Assembly (NCBI RefSeq): GCF_000422645.1
Contig: NZ_AUGL01000009.1
Span: 124,001 to 188,000, forward strand
Reading direction: 5' to 3'
DNA from: Ferrimonas futtsuensis DSM 18154
GTDB taxonomy: Bacteria > Pseudomonadota > Gammaproteobacteria > Enterobacterales > Shewanellaceae
Length of the DNA: 64,000 nucleotides
The notes beneath the pieces were generated by a model, which worked only from the letters and a program-made list of their open reading frames with translations, did no database searches and had not been told where the DNA came from. Made by a program: the position numbers and the translations under genes. Within the stretch, counting starts at the first letter, position 1, and each line of letters begins with the position of its first letter. This document shows, piece after piece, positions 1 through 8,141 of the stretch.

Positions 1-161
1 AGTACTTCAAAGCCTACCGTTGGAACGGCAAGGCCCTGGAGCCCCAGTTCAGCATCGACTTCCACAAAGAGAACCTCGGCAGTCCCCATCAGATGCGGTT
101 GTCCGCCTACGCGCTCTATGGTTCACCTCAAGGGGAACCCGGACCGGAGGTGATCGAATGA
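1..161 (+). CDS. 3' end of an unidentified CDS (partial)
   Basis: The frame beginning at base 3 is open and ends in TGA at 159-161, giving a C-terminal tail of 52 residues that ends EPGPEVIE. The tail is rich in alternating polar and aromatic residues, as in a beta-structured protein, but I do not recognise a family. Its stop codon overlaps the ATG of the SCO-like gene (ATGA), so the two are almost certainly co-transcribed and translationally coupled. That suggests a role connected with copper or redox-enzyme assembly, but this is inference from position only. Confidence 0.6.
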   Translation, partial: YFKAYRWNGKALEPQFSIDFHKENLGSPHQMRLSAYALYGSPQGEPGPEVIE

Positions 162-862
162 GGCTCTGGCTTTGGCTACTGATACTGGCCGCCCCCCTTT
201 GCTGGGGGGCCGATCCCCACGAAGCACACCGACGGGCCCAGCCCTCGGCCCCGGGTTACTTTCCCCTGGCCTTTGACGCCCCTCAGCCTGGCAGCTACCG
301 GCTGCCGCCCCTCGGTAATGCCGCCGATGGCCGTGTGTTGCTTGAGAATGGCGGTCGCAGCAGTCTGCACGATTTGTTTGGCGACAAACTGGTGGTGATG
401 AGCTTCATCTACACCCGCTGCCCCGATCCCAACGGCTGCCCCCTGGCGGGCCACGTGCTGGCTCGGCTGGAGAAGGCGCTGCTGCAGGACCCCAAACTCA
501 GCAAGCAGGTACAGCTACTGAGCCTGAGCTTCGATCCGCAAAACGACCGCCCCCATATCATGGCCGAATACGCCAAACGCTACCGCTCTCCCCTGGGTCG
601 CTGGCAGTTTCTGACCGCCGAATCTGCAGCAGACCTGGATCCCATTCTGAGCGCCTACAACCAGTGGGTGGTGCAGGAGAGAGACGCCCAGGGCAAGCCC
701 AGCGGCGCCCTGTCGCACCTGCTCAGGGTCTACCTGATCGATCCCCAGCTGCGCATCCGCAATATCTACTCAACTGGTTTCCTGCACCGGGATCTGCTGC
801 TGGCTGACATTCGAACCCTGCTGCTGGAACAACAGGAACAATCAGCGGATTTACAGCGCTGA
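158..862 (+). CDS. SCO1/SenC-family thioredoxin-fold protein
   Basis: This 234-residue protein belongs to the SCO1/SenC/PrrC family, which handles copper or thiol redox during assembly of periplasmic metalloenzymes such as terminal oxidases and copper nitrite or nitrous oxide reductases. A signal peptide covers about residues 1-17 (MRLWLWLLILAAPLCWG). The thioredoxin-like core includes Cys88, Cys94 and a candidate metal ligand His187 (SHLLRVYLID). The cysteines are spaced CPDPNGC, that is C-x5-C, whereas classical SCO proteins have C-x3-C. The ATG at 158 is chosen over an in-frame upstream start because GGAGG lies at 146-150 and a signal peptide follows. It overlaps the preceding gene's stop codon. 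Nothing in the window shows which metalloenzyme it serves. Confidence 0.85.
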   Translation: MRLWLWLLILAAPLCWGADPHEAHRRAQPSAPGYFPLAFDAPQPGSYRLPPLGNAADGRVLLENGGRSSLHDLFGDKLVVMSFIYTRCPDPNGCPLAGHVLARLEKALLQDPKLSKQVQLLSLSFDPQNDRPHIMAEYAKRYRSPLGRWQFLTAESAADLDPILSAYNQWVVQERDAQGKPSGALSHLLRVYLIDPQLRIRNIYSTGFLHRDLLLADIRTLLLEQQEQSADLQR

Positions 863-916
863 ATGAACACTTTATCCTAGACGGTGTTCCACCGAAGTTG
901 GCAGAGGGAGGGTGTA

Positions 917-1306
917 ATGTCGCGTTGGCAGTGGCTGTTCTGGATTGATTTGGCCGTAGCCGTCGGCACCATGATGGCGGTGATCCTTACCCCCACACCG
1001 AGCTTCGCCACCTGGACCCTGCTCAGCCTGACGGTGCTGATGATTCACCCCAGCTTTGGCTACGCCTATCAGGTACCCATCGGCAATCTGTGGCTGGCAC
1101 GTCTGAACGCCGGGCTGGTGATCCTCTGCTTTGCCTTTATCCTGCTGATGAGTGTCATCATGGTCTACCAGCACCCGGACCTGTTACATCTGCTGGAGTT
1201 TGTGTTGATCTTTGCCGCCATCCTGGTACTGATGCACCCGCCCTATCAATACGCCTTCTGCAGCCCCCACCTGTGGCAGAAGCAGGACCACGTGGTGCAC
1301 TTTTGA
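917..1306 (+). CDS. Four-helix inner-membrane protein of unknown function
   Basis: The 129-residue product has four hydrophobic segments, around residues 4-24, 34-52, 64-84 and 91-112, and is probably an inner-membrane protein. I recognise no family motif. The ATG at 917 follows a GAGGGAGG-type ribosome site and puts the first helix at the N-terminus; an upstream ATG at 884 adds 11 unlikely residues. It lies 54 bp downstream of the SCO-like gene and shares one base with the next gene (TGATG), so it is probably in the same operon. A link to respiratory copper chemistry would be guesswork from the neighbour. Confidence 0.6.
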   Translation: MSRWQWLFWIDLAVAVGTMMAVILTPTPSFATWTLLSLTVLMIHPSFGYAYQVPIGNLWLARLNAGLVILCFAFILLMSVIMVYQHPDLLHLLEFVLIFAAILVLMHPPYQYAFCSPHLWQKQDHVVHF

Positions 1307-1578
1307 TGTGGTCTCTCTATCTGGTACGCACCGCCTGTGACCGCCTCTACACCGGCATTACCACCGACGTCGAGCGCCGCTTCCAGCAACACAGCAGCGG
1401 CAGGGGCGCCAAGGCCCTCAAAGGCAAGGGACCACTGACGCTCGAGTTTCATACCCCCATAGGCGACCGCTCCCTGGCCTCCAAAGTCGAATACCGAGTC
1501 AAGCAACTGAGTCGCGCCCAGAAAGAGCGGGTGCTCAGCCAAAAGGCACTGCCAGAGCACTGCTTGGACGTGTTGTAG
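1306..1578 (+). CDS. GIY-YIG domain protein, YhbQ/UPF0213 type
   Basis: This 90-residue protein is a single GIY-YIG nuclease domain of the small YhbQ (UPF0213) type. Visible motifs are the first strand [16 protein letters not shown], corresponding to the GIY and YIG positions (Tyr5, and Tyr-Thr-Gly-Ile near residue 18), the following Arg-Arg pair (DVERRF), and a C-terminal Glu in SKVEYRVK. Members have been tied to DNA processing, but most are uncharacterised. The ATG overlaps the stop of the membrane-protein gene (TGATG), so it ends the same operon. Length matches the family (about 90-100 residues). Confidence 0.85.
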   Translation: MWSLYLVRTACDRLYTGITTDVERRFQQHSSGRGAKALKGKGPLTLEFHTPIGDRSLASKVEYRVKQLSRAQKERVLSQKALPEHCLDVL

Positions 1579-1613
1579 CCCCCCTCAACGACAATCCGCA
1601 TTCCTTCACCCAT

Positions 1614-1641
1614 AAAAAAGCGGTGCTTTCCATAGCACCGC
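1614..1641 (-). terminator. Intrinsic terminator, minus strand, repeat copy 1
   Basis: Stem GCGGTGCT at 1620-1627 pairs with AGCACCGC at 1634-1641. On the minus strand the loop is ATGGAA and the stem is followed by six T residues (A-run at 1614-1619 on the plus strand). It faces away from any annotated minus-strand gene, so the transcript it ends is unknown. Confidence 0.7.
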
Positions 1642-1721
1642 CGCGGGTAGCAAGGGTGGGATATCCGGTCAATCATCGGCAGCGACCAAACAGAGGAGCA
1701 TGCGCTTTCCCCTTCACCCAT

Positions 1722-1749
1722 AAAAAAGCGGTGCTTTCCATAGCACCGC
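1722..1749 (-). terminator. Intrinsic terminator, minus strand, repeat copy 2
   Basis: This is the same 8-bp stem (1728-1735 with 1742-1749), same ATGGAA loop and same U-tract as the copy 108 bp away. Two identical terminators in series imply either two short minus-strand RNAs or a recent duplication. Confidence 0.7.
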
Positions 1750-2036
1750 CGCGGGTAAAGGGGGATATCCGGTCAATAATCTGTATTTCCGGCGTCCTGC
1801 CTACAAAGGTTGATGAAAGCGTTTACTCGTCGCAGCACTCATCGGAGCCAGGCGCAAGGGAGGGGGCAAACAGATGAACCAGATGATCGCTAAGACGCTC
1901 CATCCAACAGGACAAAAGGTGACTCACTCCGACCTCCACGACAAAATTCCAAAAAAGTAGAAACAAATTTTACCGCCATCAGCCAAAACCTGTAGTATCA
2001 GATGTGTAGAAACAGCTTCAACCAAAAGTTGACATC

Positions 2037-2969
2037 ATGGACATTGAACTGACCCGGCACCTGCCCGCATTTATTGCCGCAGCACAGACCCACAACTTCT
2101 CCGCCGCAGCCCGACAGCTCGGGGTCACTCCGGCAGCCATCAGTAAGAACATCAAAACCCTCGAGGCTGGCCTGGATGTCAGGCTGTTTCACCGCTCCAC
2201 CCATGCCCTGTCACTCACCGACGAAGGCGCCGCCTTCTACAACCGGATCTGTCCTGTGGTCAATGAGCTCAAGGAGGTGCTGAGCACGACCCGGGATGAG
2301 AGTGGCACCCCGGCGGGTAAACTCAGGATAAGCCTGGCCTACCAATACGGTCGGCAATACGTCGTCCCCCTATTGAAGGGCTTTCTCGAGCGTTATCCGC
2401 AAATTGAGCTGGACATGAGATTTGAGGACCGGATCGTGGATCTCTTTGAAGAGGGGATCGACCTGGGCATCGGCAACCAAATTAACCAGGACGCCAGCAT
2501 CGTAGCCAGGCCCATTACCGACATCGATCTGGTTTACCTCGCCTCCCCCGAGTTCCTGAAGAAACATGGCACCCCGCAGCACCCTAACGATCTCGAGCAT
2601 TACAACTGCATCGTTTACCGCTCCCCCACCACGCTCAGACGCAAGCCCTGGCAGTTCTGTTCACCCACCGGGGAAAGGCTCGTCAAAGACAACCTGAAAT
2701 CGAGTATTTCAGTCACCAATCCGGAGCTCGGCCTGGAGTTGGCCGTCGAGGGGATAGGCATCTCACCAGGCCCGCTTTTCTACGCCAGAGAGTTGATTGA
2801 GCAGGGAAAGTTAGTCCCAATATTGACCGACTACCAAAACAAACTGCCTCCGATGATGATCTACTACCCGAGCCGCAAGCAGATTCCCGCGAAGTCCCGG
2901 GTGTTCATCGACTACCTGCTGGAACACCTGGGAGCGGACACCCATGACAACCCTGCCACCGGCCAGTAA
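2037..2969 (+). CDS. LysR-family transcriptional regulator
   Basis: The 310-residue protein is a full-length LysR-type regulator. An N-terminal winged helix-turn-helix covers about residues 1-60 (HNFSAAARQLGVTPAAISKNIKTLE), followed by the linker helix and a periplasmic-binding-protein-like effector domain from about 90 to 295. It resembles the CrgA/DmlR subgroup. The ATG at 2037 begins the canonical MDIELTRHLPAFIAAAQ. It stands alone, with the repeat region upstream and a bidirectional terminator downstream, so no target gene is apparent from the context; the effector cannot be predicted. Confidence 0.9.
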   Translation: MDIELTRHLPAFIAAAQTHNFSAAARQLGVTPAAISKNIKTLEAGLDVRLFHRSTHALSLTDEGAAFYNRICPVVNELKEVLSTTRDESGTPAGKLRISLAYQYGRQYVVPLLKGFLERYPQIELDMRFEDRIVDLFEEGIDLGIGNQINQDASIVARPITDIDLVYLASPEFLKKHGTPQHPNDLEHYNCIVYRSPTTLRRKPWQFCSPTGERLVKDNLKSSISVTNPELGLELAVEGIGISPGPLFYARELIEQGKLVPILTDYQNKLPPMMIYYPSRKQIPAKSRVFIDYLLEHLGADTHDNPATGQ

Positions 2970-3029
2970 TGGCGGCAGTGACGACTCCCTGCCTCTTTGA
3001 TCTCTGGCGCCGGTGGATCCTGGCGCATC

Positions 3030-3059
3030 AAAAAGCCGGCCTAGTGGCCGGCTTTTTTT
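3030..3059. terminator. Bidirectional intrinsic terminator
   Basis: GCCGGCC (3035-3041) pairs with GGCCGGC (3046-3052) around TAGT. It is flanked by an A-run on the left and seven T residues on the right. It sits between the convergent LysR and GNAT genes and overlaps the last codon of the GNAT gene. Confidence 0.9.
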
Positions 3060-3471
3060 AAAGAGTCTTAGTCATGTAAGCCCGACAACCGGTCAGCGGA
3101 TACGCCTGCTGCTCCCATACCGTCTGGTAGCCCTGCTCTTCGTAGAAGGGTCTGGCCTGAAATTCCAGGGTATCAAGCAGGCACCATCGGCACCCTCTCT
3201 GCTTTCCCTGGTGTTCAAACTCTTCAAGAATTTGCCTGCCCCAACCTTTCCCGCGCAGCTCAGTGTCGACCCAGAGCCAGTCCAGCTGCAGCCAGTGGCC
3301 GAAACTGCTGCCGCTGGCCCCAGCCACCAGTTCACCCTGGTCATTGTGGAGCGCCACCGCCAGAGGCTTGCGCTCCACATCGGGCCAGTTGGCACGATTC
3401 AGCGCCCGAATTTTTGAGCGCAACGATTCCACCAACTCGTCTGTTGGTATTTGAACAATATCAAGCTTCAT
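3058..3471 (-). CDS. GNAT-family N-acetyltransferase
   Basis: The 137-residue protein is a compact GNAT enzyme that would transfer an acetyl group from acetyl-CoA to an unknown amine. The acetyl-CoA pyrophosphate loop is visible as RGKGWGRQIL near residues 73-82, preceded by the strand LQLDWLWVDTELRG and followed by the C-terminal FYEEQGYQTV strand typical of the fold. The start at 3471 has a weak AAAGGG ribosome site. It is a single-gene unit; the substrate is not predictable. Confidence 0.85.
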   Translation of the reverse strand: MKLDIVQIPTDELVESLRSKIRALNRANWPDVERKPLAVALHNDQGELVAGASGSSFGHWLQLDWLWVDTELRGKGWGRQILEEFEHQGKQRGCRWCLLDTLEFQARPFYEEQGYQTVWEQQAYPLTGCRAYMTKTL

Positions 3472-3543
3472 GACCCTTTCCCTGGCTCACCTTTTCCTCG
3501 CAATTCAGTGCCTAAGTGGAACAGAAATGAATGGAAAACGGAA

Positions 3544-3888
3544 TCACTGCTGAGGCATACCCCAGGCGGTGGCCTGAACCACAATGCACTGCCTGGCATA
3601 ACCGAAGTGCCAGAGAGTCTCGTCATCAATGCTGATATCGACCAGGTAGTGGGTGCCGGGAATCACCTGCTTAGCCGCCTCCAGTGCCTGTTGGGTGGAG
3701 GGCGGTTCATCCATGGGCAGCAGATAGAGACCTTGCACCTGGCAGCTGCGCCCCTCTACCGTCCCCAGGGCGAAGGCTTGTTGGGAACCGCCCTGAAAAC
3801 TGTGGGCCGCGAAAGTGCCATGCAGCGAAGAGGTGCACCCGCCCAAAACCATCATCATAACGATCACTCGGCACATCATTTGAGCCAT
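3544..3888 (-). CDS. Small lipoprotein of unknown function
   Basis: The 114-residue product starts with a hydrophobic signal ending in the lipobox VLGGC (Cys18), so it is probably a lipoprotein. The mature part contains GTVEGRSCQVQGLYLLP and a TQQALEAAKQ helix. This glycine-cysteine then helix pattern is reminiscent of TRL-like lipoproteins, but the similarity is by eye and weak. A good AAGGAG site precedes the ATG at 3888. It lies downstream of the LuxR-type regulator on the same strand, 63 bp away. Confidence 0.6.
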   Translation of the reverse strand: MAQMMCRVIVMMMVLGGCTSSLHGTFAAHSFQGGSQQAFALGTVEGRSCQVQGLYLLPMDEPPSTQQALEAAKQVIPGTHYLVDISIDDETLWHFGYARQCIVVQATAWGMPQQ

Positions 3889-3951
3889 GGTCGCACTCCT
3901 TGCAAACCGTGTTGATTCTCAAATCAAAAATCGCCGAGAGCCGGAATAAAG

Positions 3952-4668
3952 TCAATCAATCAAACCCAATGTATGGGCCATGCTGATCAGTTGTGCCCGG
4001 TTGCGGGCATTGAGCAACTCCTTGAGCCGGTCCAGGTGATAGTTGACGCCACTCTCGGTGAGTGACAGCTGCTCCGCGACCTCTTCGCTGGAGAAACCTT
4101 CGGCGGTCAGCCTGAGGATCTGCAGGGCCAGCTGATGACCGATTTCCGCTTCATGCTCCCTCAGATTGGTGAGCAGCTCCTCTCTGGGGAGATCAGAGCA
4201 GTACACAAAGGCCGCCAGCCAGTCCGGGTGATACCGCACCGGCAGGTGCCATACACCGCGACTGCGGATGCCGTACTCCGCCAGCAACCGACCAAACTGC
4301 TCTCCCTTGGCGCCGTCGAGGCCCGGGTCTGCCCAGACACTCAGCCCCATGGGATGCTTATTGAAGTAGGCTTCATCACTGCTGGCAAAATGTTGCAGGT
4401 ATTGATGGCGAAACCTCAGAATCGCCTCGCTGGAATAGACGCCGCATTTGGCTTTGATCATCTCCTGAGGAATCCGCCGCCGCAGCTTCTTAAACTGGTG
4501 CAGACTGGGGATCATCACCTTGGTGGTAATGCCATAGAAGAACTCGGTAATCCCAAAGCGGCGAAGATACTCCCTGGCTCCTTGCACCATCTCTGGCTCA
4601 ATGTCACAAGGCTGGGTATGGGTGTTGCTCATCTTGGTCTGCTCTGTTGGGGGGATGCATCTCGCCAT
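3952..4668 (-). CDS. LuxR-family transcriptional regulator
   Basis: This 238-residue regulator has a C-terminal LuxR/GerE helix-turn-helix, about residues 180-235 (AEGFSSEEVAEQLSLTESGVNYHLDRLKEL, of which TESGVNYHL is the recognition segment). The N-terminal half, with FGITEFFYGI and a Trp in LSVWADPG, has the shape of an autoinducer-binding domain. However, the Asp-Pro pair typical of acyl-homoserine-lactone receptors is not seen at the expected place, so its ligand is uncertain. No luxI-type synthase is in the window. The ATG at 4668 has GAAGGG upstream; a second Met 12 codons later is an alternative start. It may control the adjacent lipoprotein. Confidence 0.8.
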   Translation of the reverse strand: MARCIPPTEQTKMSNTHTQPCDIEPEMVQGAREYLRRFGITEFFYGITTKVMIPSLHQFKKLRRRIPQEMIKAKCGVYSSEAILRFRHQYLQHFASSDEAYFNKHPMGLSVWADPGLDGAKGEQFGRLLAEYGIRSRGVWHLPVRYHPDWLAAFVYCSDLPREELLTNLREHEAEIGHQLALQILRLTAEGFSSEEVAEQLSLTESGVNYHLDRLKELLNARNRAQLISMAHTLGLID

Positions 4669-4962
4669 TGTATTTGCCCTTCATACAGACAGTACTGGCA
4701 TATCTAATAGTAAACGAAATTCTTGCCCAGGGTTCGGTCCAACATCCGGCAAGGCGTGATCCGGATCATGTCCATTCCTCCAAAGCAGGCGTAGGTTAAA
4801 CCTAATAAAAATGAGTGGGTTGAGCTAGCAGAGTGGTTTTCTCTCCCCTACTAGAGTGCCATCCGTTACCTGGCGCAGGAGCGGCCTGTTCGTCAGGCGG
4901 GCAAGGGCCTGACAGCGCGTTTGTAAAACCTCTCCTTCACACTTCCGCTGGTTAAGGAGAGC
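4669..4962. other. Intergenic region without a recognised gene
   Basis: The region holds the promoter side of the LuxR-type gene and the 3' flank of the cytochrome gene. A short inverted repeat TCAGGC/GCCTGA lies near 4893-4914. I see no protein or RNA gene that I can support. Confidence 0.4.
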
Positions 4963-4998
4963 AAAACTGGCCCGCAGCAGGGACGCCGCGGGCCTTTT
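4963..4998. terminator. Intrinsic terminator after the cytochrome gene
   Basis: GGCCCGC (4969-4975) pairs with GCGGGCC (4988-4994). There is a short T-run on each strand (AGTTTTG on the minus, TTTTCTT on the plus), so it could work both ways. It ends the minus-strand cytochrome transcript. Confidence 0.75.
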
Positions 4999-4999
4999 C

Positions 5000-6883
5000 T
5001 TACCCCTGATTGGGATGACAGGTCATGCAGGAATAGGGGTCGGGGAACACCCGGCTCATGTCCCAGTCGGAGTTCACCGAGCTCCACACCTTCTCATAGG
5101 GCTGATAGTTGCCCTGGGCATCCCTGGGCAGGGCGTTGAGCTCGTTGGGGTCGTTGTAGATCTTGTCGTTGCTCTTGATCTGCTCCCCTTCATACAGCCT
5201 GCGGGTGGAGGCATCACCATGATGGCTGGGGGTATTACTCTCCCCGGCATGGCACCAGAAGCAGCGGGCGGTCTCGCCATGGCCCGCAGGGGCACCGTTG
5301 CTGCCGTGACAGGTGGCGCAGTAATAGGGCTGGGTCTGATCAAAACCATCGCTGCTGTTCACCGGCCAGCTGTGGCCGCCGTGACCCCGGGGCTGTTTCT
5401 GCTCGTTGTGACACTCGGTGCAATCGGCGATGCCCCAGCCAAAGTGCCCCTCGGTCAGCAGTGGGCCCTCTTCAGGCAGGCTGAAGGTCTGCAGGGTCAT
5501 GATGTCGGAGCCATCTTCCGCCTCACTGAAGTCACGCTGGGCAGACTCCTTGCCGTTGTACTCCTCCATCCCGAACAGTTCGTAATGACTCTTGTAGACC
5601 AGCATGGTGAACTGCACCGGTTGGTTCATCACCCAGGTGTCCGACATCATGTGCATGATGTTACCGCCGAAATTGGCGTTCCAGTCCAGCCGGCAATGCT
5701 CCGGGTCCGCGACCAGGTCCATGCCGCCTGTTGCGGGCGAAGAGAAGTTGCACACGGAGGCGGGGGAGAAGTCGCCATGCACGGCCATATCACCATAGAC
5801 GGTGGCCCAGCCCCGGCCCACTTGTGAGGCGACGCCGTCGACCCGGAACAGGGCGAAGTGCTCCACCCTGGCACCGGTGGACAACGATGGCCAGTAGTTA
5901 AACGCCATATCCAGGCCGGCATCGGCGGCAGAGAGGAAGATGTCCATCTTGGTGATCACCCCGGGCTGGAAAATATCCGGCCGCATGTTGTGGGCGGTCA
6001 CCTCCAGGTTGGGGATCACCACCGGCTTGGGCTCTCCCGGTTTCATTATCTGAAGTTGGGGCAGGATCACCTTGCCGTCGCCCGCGGCCAAACGCGCCAT
6101 CTCCCGCTGCTGCACCCAATGGCGCCGCTGGGTCATCTCCGGGGAGAAGGGCTGGAAGCGGATGGTCATCCGCGGCTGCAGCCAGACCTGATCCAGCCTC
6201 TCATAGTGGGCCTCGCCCTGGGGTCCCAGGCCGGTGAGGGTGCCATTGAGCTTGATCAGCTCGCCGCCGTCATACTTGACCCGGCCGTGCCAGTGCGCCC
6301 CCTGAAAGTTGGCGTAGAGGTCGTTGTCGTTTTCATCAAACACACCGTCGCCATTACGATCCCAGGAGACCACAAAATCATGGGTATCACGGCCTGTCTG
6401 CTCCGGTCCCTGCACCTGCTCCAGCTTGAGATCGGCGCGGGTGGCCGCCAGGTAGCGCAGGGCATCGAATACCGAGTAGTGGCCGTCGACAAAGATATCA
6501 GGACGGGCACTGCCGGCGCCGAGGCCATCGGGGTTGGTGCGCAGTACTCTGTCCATCTCCGCCGCCTGAACAATGATGGGGGTCTCGTCGGGGTTGTAGA
6601 CACCGTCTAAGTGGGCGTCGCGCTCATCGATATGGCCATCGCCATTGAGATCCCGCGCACTGTCACTCTGAAGCCAGTCCTTCAGCAGGTCAGGATAGCG
6701 TCCCAGGTACACCTGGAACTGCCCCTCGAACACGGCCTGGGGGCTCACATCCACCGTCAAGTACGGGGATTGAGGGGGCTTAGGCTGGGGCTCGGGAACC
6801 ACAACATCGCCATCGTCACTGCCGCAGCCGCCCAACAGGGCAGCCAGCAGCAGCGCAGAAAGGGGGTATCTGCTCATCATCAT
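5000..6883 (-). CDS. Tetrahaem c-type cytochrome lipoprotein with EF-hand-like loops
   Basis: The 627-residue protein has a lipoprotein signal (LLAALLGGC, Cys20) and four CxxCH haem-attachment motifs packed at the C-terminus: CTECH (488), CATCH (522), CFWCH (541) and CMTCH (619). Two EF-hand/dockerin-type calcium loops are visible near residues 78-90 (DLNGDGHIDERD) and 173-187 (DRNGDGVFDEND). The long middle part, about 190-480, is beta-rich and unrecognised. It is smaller in haem number than OmcA/MtrC decahaem proteins. It is likely an electron-transfer lipoprotein of the outer membrane or periplasm, perhaps with its own substrate domain. Start: three consecutive ATGs at 6883-6875, with GAGAGAT just upstream. 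It is a single-gene unit ended by a strong hairpin. Haem count is seen; location and electron partner are inferred. Confidence 0.85.
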   Translation of the reverse strand: MMMSRYPLSALLLAALLGGCGSDDGDVVVPEPQPKPPQSPYLTVDVSPQAVFEGQFQVYLGRYPDLLKDWLQSDSARDLNGDGHIDERDAHLDGVYNPDETPIIVQAAEMDRVLRTNPDGLGAGSARPDIFVDGHYSVFDALRYLAATRADLKLEQVQGPEQTGRDTHDFVVSWDRNGDGVFDENDNDLYANFQGAHWHGRVKYDGGELIKLNGTLTGLGPQGEAHYERLDQVWLQPRMTIRFQPFSPEMTQRRHWVQQREMARLAAGDGKVILPQLQIMKPGEPKPVVIPNLEVTAHNMRPDIFQPGVITKMDIFLSAADAGLDMAFNYWPSLSTGARVEHFALFRVDGVASQVGRGWATVYGDMAVHGDFSPASVCNFSSPATGGMDLVADPEHCRLDWNANFGGNIMHMMSDTWVMNQPVQFTMLVYKSHYELFGMEEYNGKESAQRDFSEAEDGSDIMTLQTFSLPEEGPLLTEGHFGWGIADCTECHNEQKQPRGHGGHSWPVNSSDGFDQTQPYYCATCHGSNGAPAGHGETARCFWCHAGESNTPSHHGDASTRRLYEGEQIKSNDKIYNDPNELNALPRDAQGNYQPYEKVWSSVNSDWDMSRVFPDPYSCMTCHPNQG

Positions 6884-6983
6884 ATCTCTCGTTTTCCATT
6901 ATTGGCCCGATGGGGCGTCAACGAGAGTAGGCGAGCACGCCTATGGCGCTACTAAGGGATCTGCCAGTGTTTTTCAACGGGCA

Positions 6984-8024
6984 TTAGCTCTGTGATGTGC
7001 CTCGGGTTAAGCGGGTCAGCCCCTCCCGATGAGCTGAACGCCATAGGTGGGGCGACACTCCCATCCGCCGCTTGAAGGCACGGGAGAAGGCGCTGAGATC
7101 GTGATAGCCAAGGATCTCCGCCAGCAGCGTTACCTCCATGTTGCTGAATCTCAGGTGCCAACAGGCGGACTGCATGCGCAGTTCACTGAGCAGGGCCCTG
7201 AACTCCACCCCTTCCGTCTTCAGCTGTCTCTGCAGGGTGCGTCGATTCAGCCCCAGCAACCTGGCAATATGGTCAATGTTGGCCTGACCGCTGCCCAGGG
7301 TCTGCTGTATCAGGCCACTGACCTGGGCCACCCTCCCCTGCCCCGACACCTTAAGACGCTCACTGATCTGTCGGCTCAGACGCTGACTGTCCTCGGGTTG
7401 CGAAGGGTGCAGTTGACGCCTCAGAAAAGCTCCTGGGATCCACAGGGTGTCCTGGGGCTGATTGAACATCACTTCACAACCAAAGTGATCACGATAGCAG
7501 TGTCTGGAAGAGAGCGGCGCGTGGGCGAAGTCGACCCGGGCGGCACGAAAGTCAGGCCCAATCAGATCCCGACACAAGCGGAAACAGGCACTGATGGCCA
7601 GCTCCTTATAGTGGCGGGAATCGGTTTCACCGTGAAAGTTGTCGAAACGTTGGATGGCCAGCAACTGCCCCTGGAGTCGGTGGTCCCAGTACTCAGACTG
7701 GTTGTGAAACGCCATCAGACTGCGCACCGCCTTGAGGGCCTGCTCCGGCGTGTCACAGCGGCGGAGCACCATGCCCAGCTCACCCAACATGGTGAGATCC
7801 TGCAGCGCCCCCAGTTTCAGGCCAAACTCCGGACAACAGAGATCCGAGGCACAGCACTCCAGCAGCCTGGCCAGCTGCTCGATATCCATGGTCTGCTCAC
7901 TGTGAAGCTGTGCGGGCGTCAGCCTTGCCAGGGCGAGCTGCTGCTCGGCGTTGCCACCCATCGCCTCTATCAGGCGATCAATACCCACCAGGGCACTGAC
8001 CCTGATACGAAATCCTTGTGTCAT
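6984..8024 (-). CDS. AraC-family transcriptional regulator
   Basis: This 346-residue protein is an AraC/XylS-family regulator of the OruR/ArgR-like subgroup. A large N-terminal arabinose-binding-like domain (about residues 10-200) is followed by a C-terminal double helix-turn-helix (about 240-335: HIARLLGLNRRTLQRQLKTEG, then LAEILGYHDLSAFSRAFKRRMG). The ATG at 8024 is preferred because GGGAGG lies six bases upstream; the frame extends only to a TTG above it. It diverges from the amidohydrolase-SDR operon across about 117 bp and probably regulates it. Confidence 0.9.
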   Translation of the reverse strand: MTQGFRIRVSALVGIDRLIEAMGGNAEQQLALARLTPAQLHSEQTMDIEQLARLLECCASDLCCPEFGLKLGALQDLTMLGELGMVLRRCDTPEQALKAVRSLMAFHNQSEYWDHRLQGQLLAIQRFDNFHGETDSRHYKELAISACFRLCRDLIGPDFRAARVDFAHAPLSSRHCYRDHFGCEVMFNQPQDTLWIPGAFLRRQLHPSQPEDSQRLSRQISERLKVSGQGRVAQVSGLIQQTLGSGQANIDHIARLLGLNRRTLQRQLKTEGVEFRALLSELRMQSACWHLRFSNMEVTLLAEILGYHDLSAFSRAFKRRMGVSPHLWRSAHREGLTRLTRGTSQS

Positions 8025-8141
8025 GCCATTCCTCCCTGTGAACAAGTATCATCCAACCCCTGTCACCAAATGACAAGCGCCATAATGAGAATGGGAGTAG
8101 GATGCATTTCTATAGGAAAACTGCTTAAGGAACAGGCAACC

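Larger units (their letters stand above)
1603..1776. repeat. Tandem direct repeat carrying two minus-strand terminator hairpins
   Basis: A 47-bp block at 1603-1649 recurs at 1711-1757 with no differences that I can see. Each copy is followed, after a short variable spacer, by a shared GATATCCGGTCAAT (ending at 1673 and 1776). Each 47-bp block holds an 8-bp stem that reads as a terminator only on the minus strand. The 458-bp gap 1579-2036 contains no convincing protein gene on either strand, and its part next to the LysR start is AT-rich. Confidence 0.8.

Noticed and set aside
7047-8141. A 365-residue in-frame extension upstream of the amidohydrolase
   Set aside because: It is antisense to the AraC gene. 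The amidohydrolase has a normal start and ribosome site at 8142.
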